From: an uncultured Clostridia bacterium
Lineage (GTDB): Bacteria > Bacillota > Clostridia > Oscillospirales > Acutalibacteraceae
Assembly (NCBI GenBank): GCA_947626485.1
Contig: CANQSG010000061.1
Span: 1-10,204 of the forward strand
Length of the DNA: 10,204 nucleotides
Direction: 5' to 3'
Shown: positions 1 to 6,634 of the stretch, in pieces
Position numbering within the stretch: the stretch's first letter is position 1
Layout: every line of letters begins with the position of its first letter
Notes under the pieces: generated by a model
The model's input: the letters and a program-made list of their open reading frames with translations, nothing else
The model's database searches: none
What the model was told of the DNA's origin: nothing
Translations under genes and position numbers: made by a program

Positions 1-20
1 TGAAACGGGGGTGACGCCGC

Positions 21-2222
21 ATGCGTCTGCGGGAAGATTACGAAGCCAATTATCAGTCGCTCATCGACCTGATGGAAAAACAGAATGCCGGCTATGACGC
101 CGCTCTGATCCGCCGGGCTTACGAGTGGTGCGTCACCGCGCACAAGGGACAGCGCCGCTCCTCCCACGAGGAATTTTATCTCCACCCCTATTCGGTCGCC
201 AAGATCATCGTCCAGCTCGGGCTCGACTCGGAAGCCGTCGCCGCCGCACTGCTGCATGACGTCGTCGAGGACACCGCCGTCACGATCGAGCAGGTCGAAA
301 AGGACTTCGGCCCCGGCGTCGCGCTGCTGGTCGACGGCGTCACGAAGATGGGGCGCATTTCCTTCTCGACGAAGGAGCAGCAGCAGAGTGAAAACCTGCG
401 CAAAATGCTCATCGCCATGGCGCAGGATATCCGCGTCATGATTATCAAGCTCGCCGACCGGCTGCACAACATGCGGACGATCGACGCCATGTCGGCGCAG
501 AAGCAGCGCGACAAATCCCTCGAAACCCTCGAAATTTACGCCCCGATCGCCCACCGGCTCGGCATTCGGGCGATGAAGGAGGAGCTCGAAGACCTCGCCA
601 TCGCCCATCTCGACCCGATCGCCTACCACGACATCGAGCAGTCGCTGCGCCTGCGCAAGCCCTACCGCGAGGAGATTCTGCACGACATCAGCGGCCGCAT
701 TGAAGAACGCCTCCGGCGCGACCTGCCCGGCATCGATTTCCACCTCGAAGGCCGGGTCAAATCGATCTACGGCATCTACCGCAAAATGTACGTGCAGGGC
801 AAGGATTTCGACGAGATTTACGATATATACGCCATCCGCGTCATCGTCGACAGCGTCACCGACTGCTACAACGTCCTCGGCATTATGCACGATATGTTCC
901 GCCCGATCCCGGGGCGGTTCAAGGACTATATTTCGACCCCCAAGCCCAACCTCTACCAGTCGCTGCACACGACCGTCATCGGCCGCGACGGCATCCCGTT
1001 TGAAATTCAAATTCGCACCTGGGAAATGCACCACACCGCCGAATACGGCGTCGCCGCCCACTGGAAATATAAAGAGGGTATCCACCGCTCCGACCAGAAA
1101 ATGGAGGAACGGCTGGCGTGGATTCGCCAAATCCTCGAGACGAGCCAGAACGAGTCCGAAAACGGCCCGAGCCTTGTGCAGGCCATCAAGACCGACCTCT
1201 CGCAGGACGATATTTTCGCCGTGACGCCCAAGGGCGACGTCATCAACCTGCCGGTCGGCGCGACGGTCATCGACTTCGCCTTCGCGATTCACTCCGAGGT
1301 CGGCATCCGCATGGTCGGCGCCAAGGCCGACGGCCGCATCGTCCCGCTCAATCACGAGATCCACACCGGCGAGATCATCGAAATTCTGACGACGAATCAG
1401 CCGGGGCACGGGCCGAGCCGCGACTGGATGAACATCGCCGCCACCAATCAGGCCAAGACCAAAATCCGCAGCTGGTTCAAGCGCGAGCGCCGCGACGAGA
1501 ACATCGAGGCGGGCAAGCGGGAGCTCGAGCGCGAATGCAAGCGCAACGGCATCGCCCTGCCCGAGAACGAAATGCTCGAATTTTTGCAGGGCGTCGCCCA
1601 CCGCCAGCGCTTCGCGACCCTCGACGATTTTTACGCCGCCATCGGCTACGGCGGGATTCTGCTCTTCCGCATCATGCCCCGCATGAAGGAGGATTACAAC
1701 AAAATCGTCCGCACTTCTCGGCCGCCCGAGCCAGAAATCCTGCCCGAATCCGCCCACCGGCACGCGTCGGACGGCGTGATTATCGACGGGATCGACGACT
1801 GCCTGATCAAATTTTCGAAATGCTGCGCGCCGCTGCCGGGCGACGAGATCATCGGCTTCATCACCCGCGGCCACGGCGTTTCAATTCACAAGCGCGACTG
1901 CAACAACGTGCCGAAAAACATCCTCGAATCCGAGGAGCCCGAGCGCTGGGTGCAGGCGCACTGGTCGGGGAATTATCAGGAGAACTTCACCTCGACCCTG
2001 CAAATCACCGGCATCGACCGCGACGGCTTCCTGTTCGACATCACCTCGACGCTCTACAATCTGCACGTCGCGTTGCAGGGCATCAACTCCCGCCAGATCA
2101 AGAGCGGCAACTGCGTCGCGCTGGTGACGGTGCGGACGGAGAGCCTCGAGCACCTCAACAGCATCATCACGCGGTTGAGCAAGCTGCACGGCGTCTTCAG
2201 CGTCGAGCGCACCAATCAGTAA
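21..2222 (+). CDS. relA: Bifunctional (p)ppGpp synthetase/hydrolase (long RSH, Rel type)
   Basis: This enzyme makes ppGpp/pppGpp from ATP plus GDP/GTP on starved ribosomes and also degrades it, setting the stringent response. The 733 residues carry the full long-RSH layout. The HD hydrolase domain covers about 25-175, with H55, H79-D80, E83-D84 and the D146/N150 pair in KLADRLHN, so hydrolysis looks intact. The synthetase domain covers about 240-350, with GRVKSIYGIYRKM, the RFKD motif at 299-302 typical of bifunctional enzymes (monofunctional RelA has an acidic version), and E328 in EIQIRT. A TGS domain follows at about 397-457, then a Cys/His zinc-finger region (C601, C602, H623, C627) and a C-terminal ACT/RRM domain from about 657. 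ATG 21 has GGGGGTGA six bases upstream. The TGA at 1-3 may end an upstream gene that is out of view. dtd follows after 39 bases, as in many Firmicutes. Symbol could equally be rel. Confidence 0.97.
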   Translation: MRLREDYEANYQSLIDLMEKQNAGYDAALIRRAYEWCVTAHKGQRRSSHEEFYLHPYSVAKIIVQLGLDSEAVAAALLHDVVEDTAVTIEQVEKDFGPGVALLVDGVTKMGRISFSTKEQQQSENLRKMLIAMAQDIRVMIIKLADRLHNMRTIDAMSAQKQRDKSLETLEIYAPIAHRLGIRAMKEELEDLAIAHLDPIAYHDIEQSLRLRKPYREEILHDISGRIEERLRRDLPGIDFHLEGRVKSIYGIYRKMYVQGKDFDEIYDIYAIRVIVDSVTDCYNVLGIMHDMFRPIPGRFKDYISTPKPNLYQSLHTTVIGRDGIPFEIQIRTWEMHHTAEYGVAAHWKYKEGIHRSDQKMEERLAWIRQILETSQNESENGPSLVQAIKTDLSQDDIFAVTPKGDVINLPVGATVIDFAFAIHSEVGIRMVGAKADGRIVPLNHEIHTGEIIEILTTNQPGHGPSRDWMNIAATNQAKTKIRSWFKRERRDENIEAGKRELERECKRNGIALPENEMLEFLQGVAHRQRFATLDDFYAAIGYGGILLFRIMPRMKEDYNKIVRTSRPPEPEILPESAHRHASDGVIIDGIDDCLIKFSKCCAPLPGDEIIGFITRGHGVSIHKRDCNNVPKNILESEEPERWVQAHWSGNYQENFTSTLQITGIDRDGFLFDITSTLYNLHVALQGINSRQIKSGNCVALVTVRTESLEHLNSIITRLSKLHGVFSVERTNQ

Positions 2223-2261
2223 TTTTTTCGCAAAAAGTTTTCCGAGAGAAGGGAACAGGGG

Positions 2262-2729
2262 ATGAAGGCGGTTTTACAACGGGTGCGGCATGCCGCCGTG
2301 ACGGCCGACGGGCAGCCCGCCGGGCAGATCGGCGCCGGCATGCTCGTCCTGCTCGGCGTCGTGCGAACCGACGGGATGGCAGAAGCGCTGCTGCTCGCGC
2401 GCAAAATCGCCGCCCTGCGCTTTTTCTGCGATGAGGCGGGCAAGCTGAACCGTTCTGCCCTCGACGTCGGCGCCGACGCGCTGGTTGTCTCGAACTTCAC
2501 CCTCTGCGCCGACCTGCGGCGGGGCAACCGCCCGTCGTTCGACCCGGCGATGCCGCCCCCGACCGCCGAATGGCTCTATCTGCAATTCTGCGACGCGCTG
2601 CGGCAGGCGGGGGTTCACCGCGTGCAGACCGGCGTTTTCGGCGCCGATATGCAGATCGACCTCTGCGCCGACGGCCCTGTCACCCTCGAACTCGACACCG
2701 ATCTTTGGCAGAAAACGCCGGGGAAATAG
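2262..2729 (+). CDS. dtd: D-aminoacyl-tRNA deacylase (DTD)
   Basis: DTD is a cytoplasmic homodimer that removes D-amino acids (and glycine mischarged on tRNA-Ala) from tRNA. The 155-residue length is usual for the family. The start MKAVLQRV, the GNRPSF block at 88-93, the GVFGADM segment at 124-130 and the Gly-Pro motif at 138-139 in DGPVTLELD, which provides cross-subunit chiral selection, are all present. The catalytic-region motif, normally SQxT, reads S77-N-F-T80 here, so Gln is replaced by Asn while Ser and Thr are kept. The start at 2262 is preceded by GAGAGAAGGG at 2244-2253. No terminator or promoter is obvious in the 39 bases after the Rel gene, so the two are probably co-transcribed, an arrangement common in Firmicutes. 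Confidence 0.95.
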   Translation: MKAVLQRVRHAAVTADGQPAGQIGAGMLVLLGVVRTDGMAEALLLARKIAALRFFCDEAGKLNRSALDVGADALVVSNFTLCADLRRGNRPSFDPAMPPPTAEWLYLQFCDALRQAGVHRVQTGVFGADMQIDLCADGPVTLELDTDLWQKTPGK

Positions 2730-2807
2730 CCCTGTTTTCTGCGCGCCTTTGCGGCAAACGACAACCGCCCGCCGCGTCGAATCCGCTGTATTTGCAAGAG
2801 GAACGCC

Positions 2808-4304
2808 ATGATTTTAGCCACCGTCGGGCACACCTTTCAGTACGAGCTCGAAAAGCTCTGCCGGGTGTTTTTGCCCTTTGAAAAAATCGTCTTTTCGACA
2901 ACGCGCACCGAGACGCCGCCCGCCGCCGTGACGACCTGCCGCCAAGACGCACAAGGCACGCAGCTTTCGGCGGAGCTCTTTTTCGGCGACCGTCGACTCT
3001 GCGAGACCGCGCGGCTGCCCGCCGACACGCGAGAACCCGAACAGGAAGCCGAGCGCCTGCTCGCGGTGCTGCTCTTCCGCTGTTTTGTCGCGCTGACGGG
3101 CTACCGCCCGGCGTGGGGGATTTTGACCGGCGTGCGCCCGTCGAAGCTCTTTTCACGCCTTTCGGCCGACGGCGGCGCGGACGGCGCGGCGGCGTATTTT
3201 GCCGACCGCCTGCTCGTCTCCGAGGAAAAAATCGACCTCTGCCGCGTCACGTCGCGCGCACAGGAGGAAATTCTTTCGCTTTCTCGCCCGCGCTCCTTCA
3301 GCCTCTATCTTTCGGTGCCCTTTTGCCCGACCCGCTGCGCTTATTGCTCCTTTGTCTCCCATTCGATCGACCGGGCGGGCAAGCTGATCGACCCTTACGT
3401 TGACCGCCTGTGCGATGAACTGCGGCAGACCGGGAAGATCGCCCGCGACCTCGGCCTGCGGCTCGAGACGGTCTATATCGGCGGCGGCACGCCGACCACC
3501 CTTTCCGCCGCCCAGCTGACGCGGGTCATGCGCACCGTGCGGGCGCATTTCGACCTTTCGACGGCGCGGGAATACACCGTCGAAGCCGGCCGCCCCGACA
3601 CCGTCACGGCGGAAAAGCTCGAGGCGATCCTCGCCGGCGGGGCGACGCGGGTCAGCATCAACCCCCAGACCATGAACGACGCCGTGCTCGCGCGCATCGG
3701 GCGGCGGCATTCGTCGCAGCAGACCGTCGACGCCTTCCGCCTCGCGCGCAGCGTCGGCTGTCGGGACATCAACATGGATCTCATCGCCGGGCTGCCGGGC
3801 GATGAGCCGGACAGCTTCCGCGATTCCCTGACGCGCGTGCTTTCCCTCGACCCCGAAAACGTGACGGTACACGCCCTTTCGGTCAAGCGCGCCTCGCGCC
3901 TGTCGACGGCGGGGGAGCTGCCGGAGCTCGACGCCGGACGCGACGCCGCCGAAATGACGGAATACGCCCGCCGCACCCTCACCACGGCGGGATTTTCACC
4001 CTATTATCTCTATCGCCAGAGCAAAACGGTCGGCAACCTCGAAAACGTCGGCTATGCAAAACCGGGGCACGCCGGGCTTTACAACGTATATATCATGGAG
4101 GAGACCCATACAATATTGGCGTGCGGCGCCTCCGCCGTGACGAAACTGCGTGAGCCGGGCGGCGACCGCATCACGCGCATTTTCAACTTCAAGTATCCTT
4201 ACGAATATCTTTCGCGCTTCGAGGAGATCTGCGCGAGAAAGGCGGGTATTTATGCGTTTTATGCCCCTGACGGTGCGGGAGATCAACCGGGAACTGACCG
4301 ATGA
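2808..4304 (+). CDS. hemZ: HemZ-type radical SAM protein (coproporphyrinogen III dehydrogenase-like)
   Basis: This is a radical SAM enzyme of the HemN/HemW/HemZ group, usually annotated as oxygen-independent coproporphyrinogen III oxidase. The 4Fe-4S/SAM motif is C173-x3-C177-x2-C180, followed by GGGTPT at 225-230, EAGRPDT, SINPQTM and KRASRL, all typical of HemZ. An N-terminal region of about 160 residues precedes the radical SAM core, as in Bacillus HemZ, and the 498-residue length fits. The fourth cysteine found in true HemN (CxxxCxxCxC) is missing: the motif continues Ser-Phe. No other haem genes lie nearby, so the substrate is uncertain. ATG 2808 has AAGAGGA at 2796-2802. The last 17 codons overlap the next gene in another frame and look like a non-conserved tail. 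In many Clostridia hemZ sits between the rel/dtd genes and hisS; here a kinase gene follows instead. Confidence 0.92.
   Translation: MILATVGHTFQYELEKLCRVFLPFEKIVFSTTRTETPPAAVTTCRQDAQGTQLSAELFFGDRRLCETARLPADTREPEQEAERLLAVLLFRCFVALTGYRPAWGILTGVRPSKLFSRLSADGGADGAAAYFADRLLVSEEKIDLCRVTSRAQEEILSLSRPRSFSLYLSVPFCPTRCAYCSFVSHSIDRAGKLIDPYVDRLCDELRQTGKIARDLGLRLETVYIGGGTPTTLSAAQLTRVMRTVRAHFDLSTAREYTVEAGRPDTVTAEKLEAILAGGATRVSINPQTMNDAVLARIGRRHSSQQTVDAFRLARSVGCRDINMDLIAGLPGDEPDSFRDSLTRVLSLDPENVTVHALSVKRASRLSTAGELPELDAGRDAAEMTEYARRTLTTAGFSPYYLYRQSKTVGNLENVGYAKPGHAGLYNVYIMEETHTILACGASAVTKLREPGGDRITRIFNFKYPYEYLSRFEEICARKAGIYAFYAPDGAGDQPGTDR
4088..4114 (+). promoter_or_regulatory. Possible intragenic sigma-E-type promoter inside hemZ
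   Basis: Within hemZ, CATACAAT at 4107-4114 matches the sporulation sigma-E -10 consensus perfectly. An ATA at 4088-4090 lies exactly 16 bases upstream, the spacing of the ATA-N16-CATACANT pattern. The -35 context GTATATA is only a partial match. It would place a start about 130 bases before the kinase gene at 4252. The match may be chance, because the site lies in coding sequence. Confidence 0.25.
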
Positions 4305-5187
4305 CCCGGCGGAGCTCATCGCCGACGCCGAAGCGTCCTATTACCGCGAGATCGACGCGCTCTGCGCGCGGCTCGTCTCCAATCGCGCCTGTAAAATTCT
4401 GCTGCTCGCCGGGCCGACCTGCTCGGGCAAGACGACGACGGCGCACATTTTGTGCGACCATCTGACGGCGGCGGGACGTAAAGCGCAGGTCGTCTCGCTC
4501 GACGATTTTTATTTCGAGCCCGACCGCATGCCGCTGCTTGCAAACGGCGAGGCCGACATCGAATCGGTGCACGCGCTCGATCTCGACGCCGTGCAGACCT
4601 GCTTTGCCGCCCTCTGCCGCGACGGCGTCAGCGAGATGCCGGTTTACGATTTCCGCCGCAAAACGCGCGCCGGGAAGCGGCAGATCAGCGCCGAGAACGG
4701 CGGCGTCGTCATCGTCGAAGGGCTGCACGCCCTGAATCCCCTCATTTCCGGCAGCCTGCCGCCCGCGAACCTCTTTCGGCTTTACATCAGCGTGACCGAT
4801 AAAATCTTCTTTTCGGACGGCAGCCTTGCGCTTTCGAGCCGCCAGATGCGCCTGATCCGCCGCATTTCGCGCGACGCGCTCTATCGCGGCGCCGACATTG
4901 AGACGACGATGCGGCTGTGGAGCGGCGTCGTCGCGGGGGAGGAGACCCACCTTTACCGCTTCAAGCACACCGCCGACCACCAGTTTTCCACCCTCATTCG
5001 CTACGAGCCCGCCGTCTTCCGCGACACCGTCCTTTCGATGGCGCGGTCGGTCAGCCCGCAGGTCCCGAATTACGAATACCTCGCGAAAACGGTGCACGCC
5101 CTCGAAAAATTCCGGTCGCTCGACCGGTCGATGGTGCCGGAAAATTCGCTGCTGCGGGAATTTATCGCCGAAGAAGAACCGGAATAA
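4252..5187 (+). CDS. Uridine kinase-family nucleoside kinase (kinase domain only)
   Basis: This is a P-loop kinase of the uridine kinase/phosphoribulokinase family, expected to phosphorylate a nucleoside with ATP or GTP. Residues 54-62 form the P-loop GPTCSGKTT. The DDFY motif at 84-87, YDF at 132-134 and VIVEGLHALNP at about 153-163 contribute to substrate and metal binding. An Arg-rich lid (RLIRRISRDALYRG) lies at about 200-213. The pattern closely follows the kinase half of the roughly 550-residue clostridial 'nucleoside kinase' proteins, but the TGS/ThrRS-like N-terminal half of those proteins is absent. The start is set by GAAAGGCGGG at 4237-4246; ATG 4261 is an in-frame alternative with poorer spacing. 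An upstream in-frame ATG at 4150 lies deep in hemZ and has no family similarity. The first 53 bases overlap hemZ, suggesting translational coupling. The exact substrate cannot be told. Confidence 0.88.
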   Translation: MRFMPLTVREINRELTDDPAELIADAEASYYREIDALCARLVSNRACKILLLAGPTCSGKTTTAHILCDHLTAAGRKAQVVSLDDFYFEPDRMPLLANGEADIESVHALDLDAVQTCFAALCRDGVSEMPVYDFRRKTRAGKRQISAENGGVVIVEGLHALNPLISGSLPPANLFRLYISVTDKIFFSDGSLALSSRQMRLIRRISRDALYRGADIETTMRLWSGVVAGEETHLYRFKHTADHQFSTLIRYEPAVFRDTVLSMARSVSPQVPNYEYLAKTVHALEKFRSLDRSMVPENSLLREFIAEEEPE

Positions 5188-5206
5188 GGCATTTTTTCGC
5201 CTTTTT
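5186..5206 (+). terminator. Weak intrinsic terminator after the nucleoside kinase
   Basis: AAGGC (5186-5190) pairs with GCCTT (5199-5203) around an eight-base T-rich loop, and a short T run follows. The stem is only five base pairs and overlaps the kinase stop codon, so termination may be partial. It fits the presence of a strong new promoter 25 bases further on. Confidence 0.4.
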
Positions 5207-5216
5207 CCCGGGAAAA
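5203..5216. repeat. Perfect 14-base palindrome TTTTCCCGGGAAAA
   Basis: This exact dyad with no central loop sits between the kinase terminator and the -35 box at 5229. With no loop it cannot form a good RNA hairpin at its centre, so a dimeric protein-binding site is a possible reading. No known operator is recognised, and the T tract partly serves the terminator. The function is inference only. Confidence 0.45.
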
Positions 5217-5228
5217 CGCAGGCTTTTC

Positions 5229-5257
5229 TTGCAATTCTTTCCGGTTTGTAGTATAAT
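5229..5257 (+). promoter_or_regulatory. Near-consensus sigma-A promoter for the zinc-ribbon gene
   Basis: TTGCAA at 5229-5234 and a perfect TATAAT at 5252-5257 are separated by the ideal 17 bases. It is the only clear housekeeping promoter visible in the window and stands out in GC-rich surroundings. Transcription should start at about 5264, leaving a leader of roughly 84 bases before the ATG at 5348. Confidence 0.8.
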
Positions 5258-5286
5258 CAGGTCAGGGCGCACCCGACGCGCGCCCG

Positions 5287-5314
5287 CCGCGGCGTTTCCC
5301 ACTGAAGCGCGCGG
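5287..5314 (+). other. Stable hairpin in the leader of the zinc-ribbon gene
   Basis: CCGCG (5287-5291) pairs with CGCGG (5310-5314). After one bulged G, CG pairs with CG and TTT pairs with AAG, giving about ten base pairs around a short loop. A second hairpin, GGGCGC (5265-5270) with GCGCCC (5280-5285), begins almost at the predicted transcript start. The two fill the leader up to a single-stranded A-rich stretch before the ribosome binding site. They may stabilise the mRNA 5' end. No known riboswitch is recognised. Confidence 0.45.
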
Positions 5315-5347
5315 TTAAAAAAATCACGCTTGAAAGGACGGTTTGGT

Positions 5348-5794
5348 ATGGATTTGATCGATGGAGCGGTCACAAGAGCAAAAGAGGCGTTTGACGTCGC
5401 CTGCAAGAAAACGAACGAGGTCGTCGCGGTGCAGAAGCAGAAATTCGAGGCCGCGTCGCTGGAATCCCGGCTGTCCAAGGATTTTGAAACGCTCGGCCGC
5501 CTGTATTATGACGTGCAGCGCAACGGCGCGATGGCCGGCGACGGCATGGAGACCGTGATGGACGCCATCGAGGACAAACAGGCGAAGCTCGCCGTCCTCA
5601 AGGGCGAAATTTTGCGCGCGAAGGGCAAAAAGATCTGCACCGAGTGCGGCGCCACGCTGCCCGCCGAATCGCTTTTCTGCAACTATTGCGGCAAGCCGGT
5701 CGCCGATACCGACGAAGTCGAGGTCGACGAAGCCGAGCCCGCGCAGGCGGAAGAAGCGCAGCCCGCCGAACCGGACGCGCCGACCGAGGCGTAA
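5348..5794 (+). CDS. Small zinc-ribbon protein with helical N-terminus and acidic tail
   Basis: I do not recognise a named family beyond 'zinc ribbon domain-containing protein'. The 148 residues divide into three parts. Residues 1-95 are predicted helical by composition, rich in Lys, Glu and Ala, with coiled-coil character. A zinc ribbon lies at 97-114 with C97-x2-C100-x10-C111-x2-C114. An acidic, Ala/Pro/Glu-rich tail runs from about 120 and is probably disordered. There is no signal peptide or membrane segment, so it should be cytoplasmic. ATG 5348 lies nine bases after AAAGGA (5333-5338); an in-frame TTG at 5330 overlaps that site and is unlikely. The gene has its own strong promoter and terminator, so it is a single-gene unit. 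A role in binding protein or nucleic acid is possible but not shown. Confidence 0.82.
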   Translation: MDLIDGAVTRAKEAFDVACKKTNEVVAVQKQKFEAASLESRLSKDFETLGRLYYDVQRNGAMAGDGMETVMDAIEDKQAKLAVLKGEILRAKGKKICTECGATLPAESLFCNYCGKPVADTDEVEVDEAEPAQAEEAQPAEPDAPTEA

Positions 5795-5816
5795 CAAACC
5801 CAAACAAACCTTTTTG

Positions 5817-5840
5817 AAAAAGCGGCGTCAGCCGTTTTTT
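5817..5840 (+). terminator. Strong intrinsic terminator after the zinc-ribbon gene
   Basis: AAAAAGCGGC (5817-5826) pairs over ten positions, with one G-U, with GCCGTTTTTT around the loop GTCA, ending in six T residues. The A run before the stem would also let it act on the opposite strand. It starts 22 bases after the stop codon at 5792-5794. Confidence 0.85.
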
Positions 5841-5858
5841 CATACTGTCAAAATTGCG

Positions 5859-5878
5859 GGGTCGCACTTCTGCGACCC
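5859..5878 (+). other. Perfect hairpin directly before the ribosome binding site of the nucleosidase gene
   Basis: GGGTCGCA (5859-5866) and TGCGACCC (5871-5878) form a perfect eight-base-pair stem with a CTTC loop. The Shine-Dalgarno sequence GGGAGGAA (5879-5886) starts at the very next base. No T run follows, so it is not a terminator. It could protect the transcript or modulate ribosome access. Confidence 0.55.
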
Positions 5879-5891
5879 GGGAGGAATCGCC

Positions 5892-6623
5892 ATGAAACAG
5901 CGGCTCGCGGTCGGCCTTGTCATCGCCGACGAGCAGGAATATGTGCCTCTGCTCGCCCGTGCCGAAGCGCTCGGCGCGGTGCGGCAGGATTTTTACACCC
6001 GCATGGGGCACCGCTTCGCCCTGCGGCGGGGCGATCGCGCACTCGAGGTACACGCCGTGCTCTGCGGCGTCGGCATGGTCAACGCGGCGACGGCCGCGAC
6101 AGGGCTGCTCTATAAGGGCTGCGACGTTCTTTTGAACATCGGGCTTTCGGGCGGCATTTCCGGCATTTCGCGCGGGGAATTCGCGTCCGGCGACCGCTTC
6201 CTCGAACACGATTTCGACCTGACCCCCCTCGGCTACGCGCCCTGCGAAAAGCCGGGGCAGACCTACCTTTACGAAGCCGACCCGCGCTGGCTCGCCCTCT
6301 TTTCCCGCTGTGTTCCGGCGCTTAAAACCGGGACGATGGTCTCGGGCGACAGCTTCATCAGCGACCCCGACCGCCGTGCCTTTCTCGCGTCGCGCTTCTC
6401 GGCGCTCTCCTGCGATATGGAGACGGCAGCCGTCGCCTATGCCGCGCACCTCGCCGGCAAGCCCTTCGCCTGCCTGCGCAAAATCTCCGACGACGCGGGC
6501 GCCGACGCGACCGAGAGCTACCGCGCGATGAACGACCTCGCCGAGGCCGACCTCTTCGACCTGCTGCTGCGGGCGCTCGACGCCGCCTTTGACGACGCGT
6601 CGCTTTGGAACGAAACGAAATAG
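5892..6623 (+). CDS. mtnN: 5'-methylthioadenosine/S-adenosylhomocysteine nucleosidase-like protein
   Basis: This is a member of the PNP/MTAN nucleoside phosphorylase superfamily, expected to hydrolyse MTA, SAH and 5'-deoxyadenosine to adenine plus the thioribose-type sugar. The 243-residue length is close to the family's usual 230. Residues matching the E. coli catalytic set are visible: E16 in the N-terminal EQEY segment (E12), E177 in CDMETAAVAY (E174) and D200 in KISDDAG (D197). SGDSFI at 151-156 and NIGLSGG at 82-88 are family signatures. ATG 5892 follows GGGAGGAA at 5879-5886. An in-frame ATG at 5814 would read through the preceding gene's terminator and is rejected. The SpoVB-like gene begins 11 bases later, so the two are probably co-transcribed. 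No clear promoter is visible in 5841-5891. Another nucleoside specificity within the superfamily is possible. Confidence 0.85.
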   Translation: MKQRLAVGLVIADEQEYVPLLARAEALGAVRQDFYTRMGHRFALRRGDRALEVHAVLCGVGMVNAATAATGLLYKGCDVLLNIGLSGGISGISRGEFASGDRFLEHDFDLTPLGYAPCEKPGQTYLYEADPRWLALFSRCVPALKTGTMVSGDSFISDPDRRAFLASRFSALSCDMETAAVAYAAHLAGKPFACLRKISDDAGADATESYRAMNDLAEADLFDLLLRALDAAFDDASLWNETK

Positions 6624-6634
6624 GACGGAACGTT

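Noticed and set aside
1118..2434. 438-codon plus-strand frame across the Rel gene end
   Set aside because: It is out of frame with conserved Rel and DTD sequences, its Arg/Ala/Pro-rich composition is that of a frame-shifted shadow, and it has no ribosome binding site.
4150..4251. Upstream extension of the nucleoside kinase
   Set aside because: The 34 extra residues are Ser/Arg/Ala-rich shadow of hemZ without family similarity, and ATG 4252 has a good ribosome binding site.
5841..5848. CATACTGT as a sporulation promoter for the nucleosidase gene
   Set aside because: The -10 match is only six of eight and no -35 element lies at the right distance; it also abuts the terminator T run.
5814..5891. 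Upstream start for the nucleosidase
   Set aside because: It would translate the terminator of the preceding gene and a perfect hairpin. ATG 5892 has a strong Shine-Dalgarno and begins at the conserved N-terminus.
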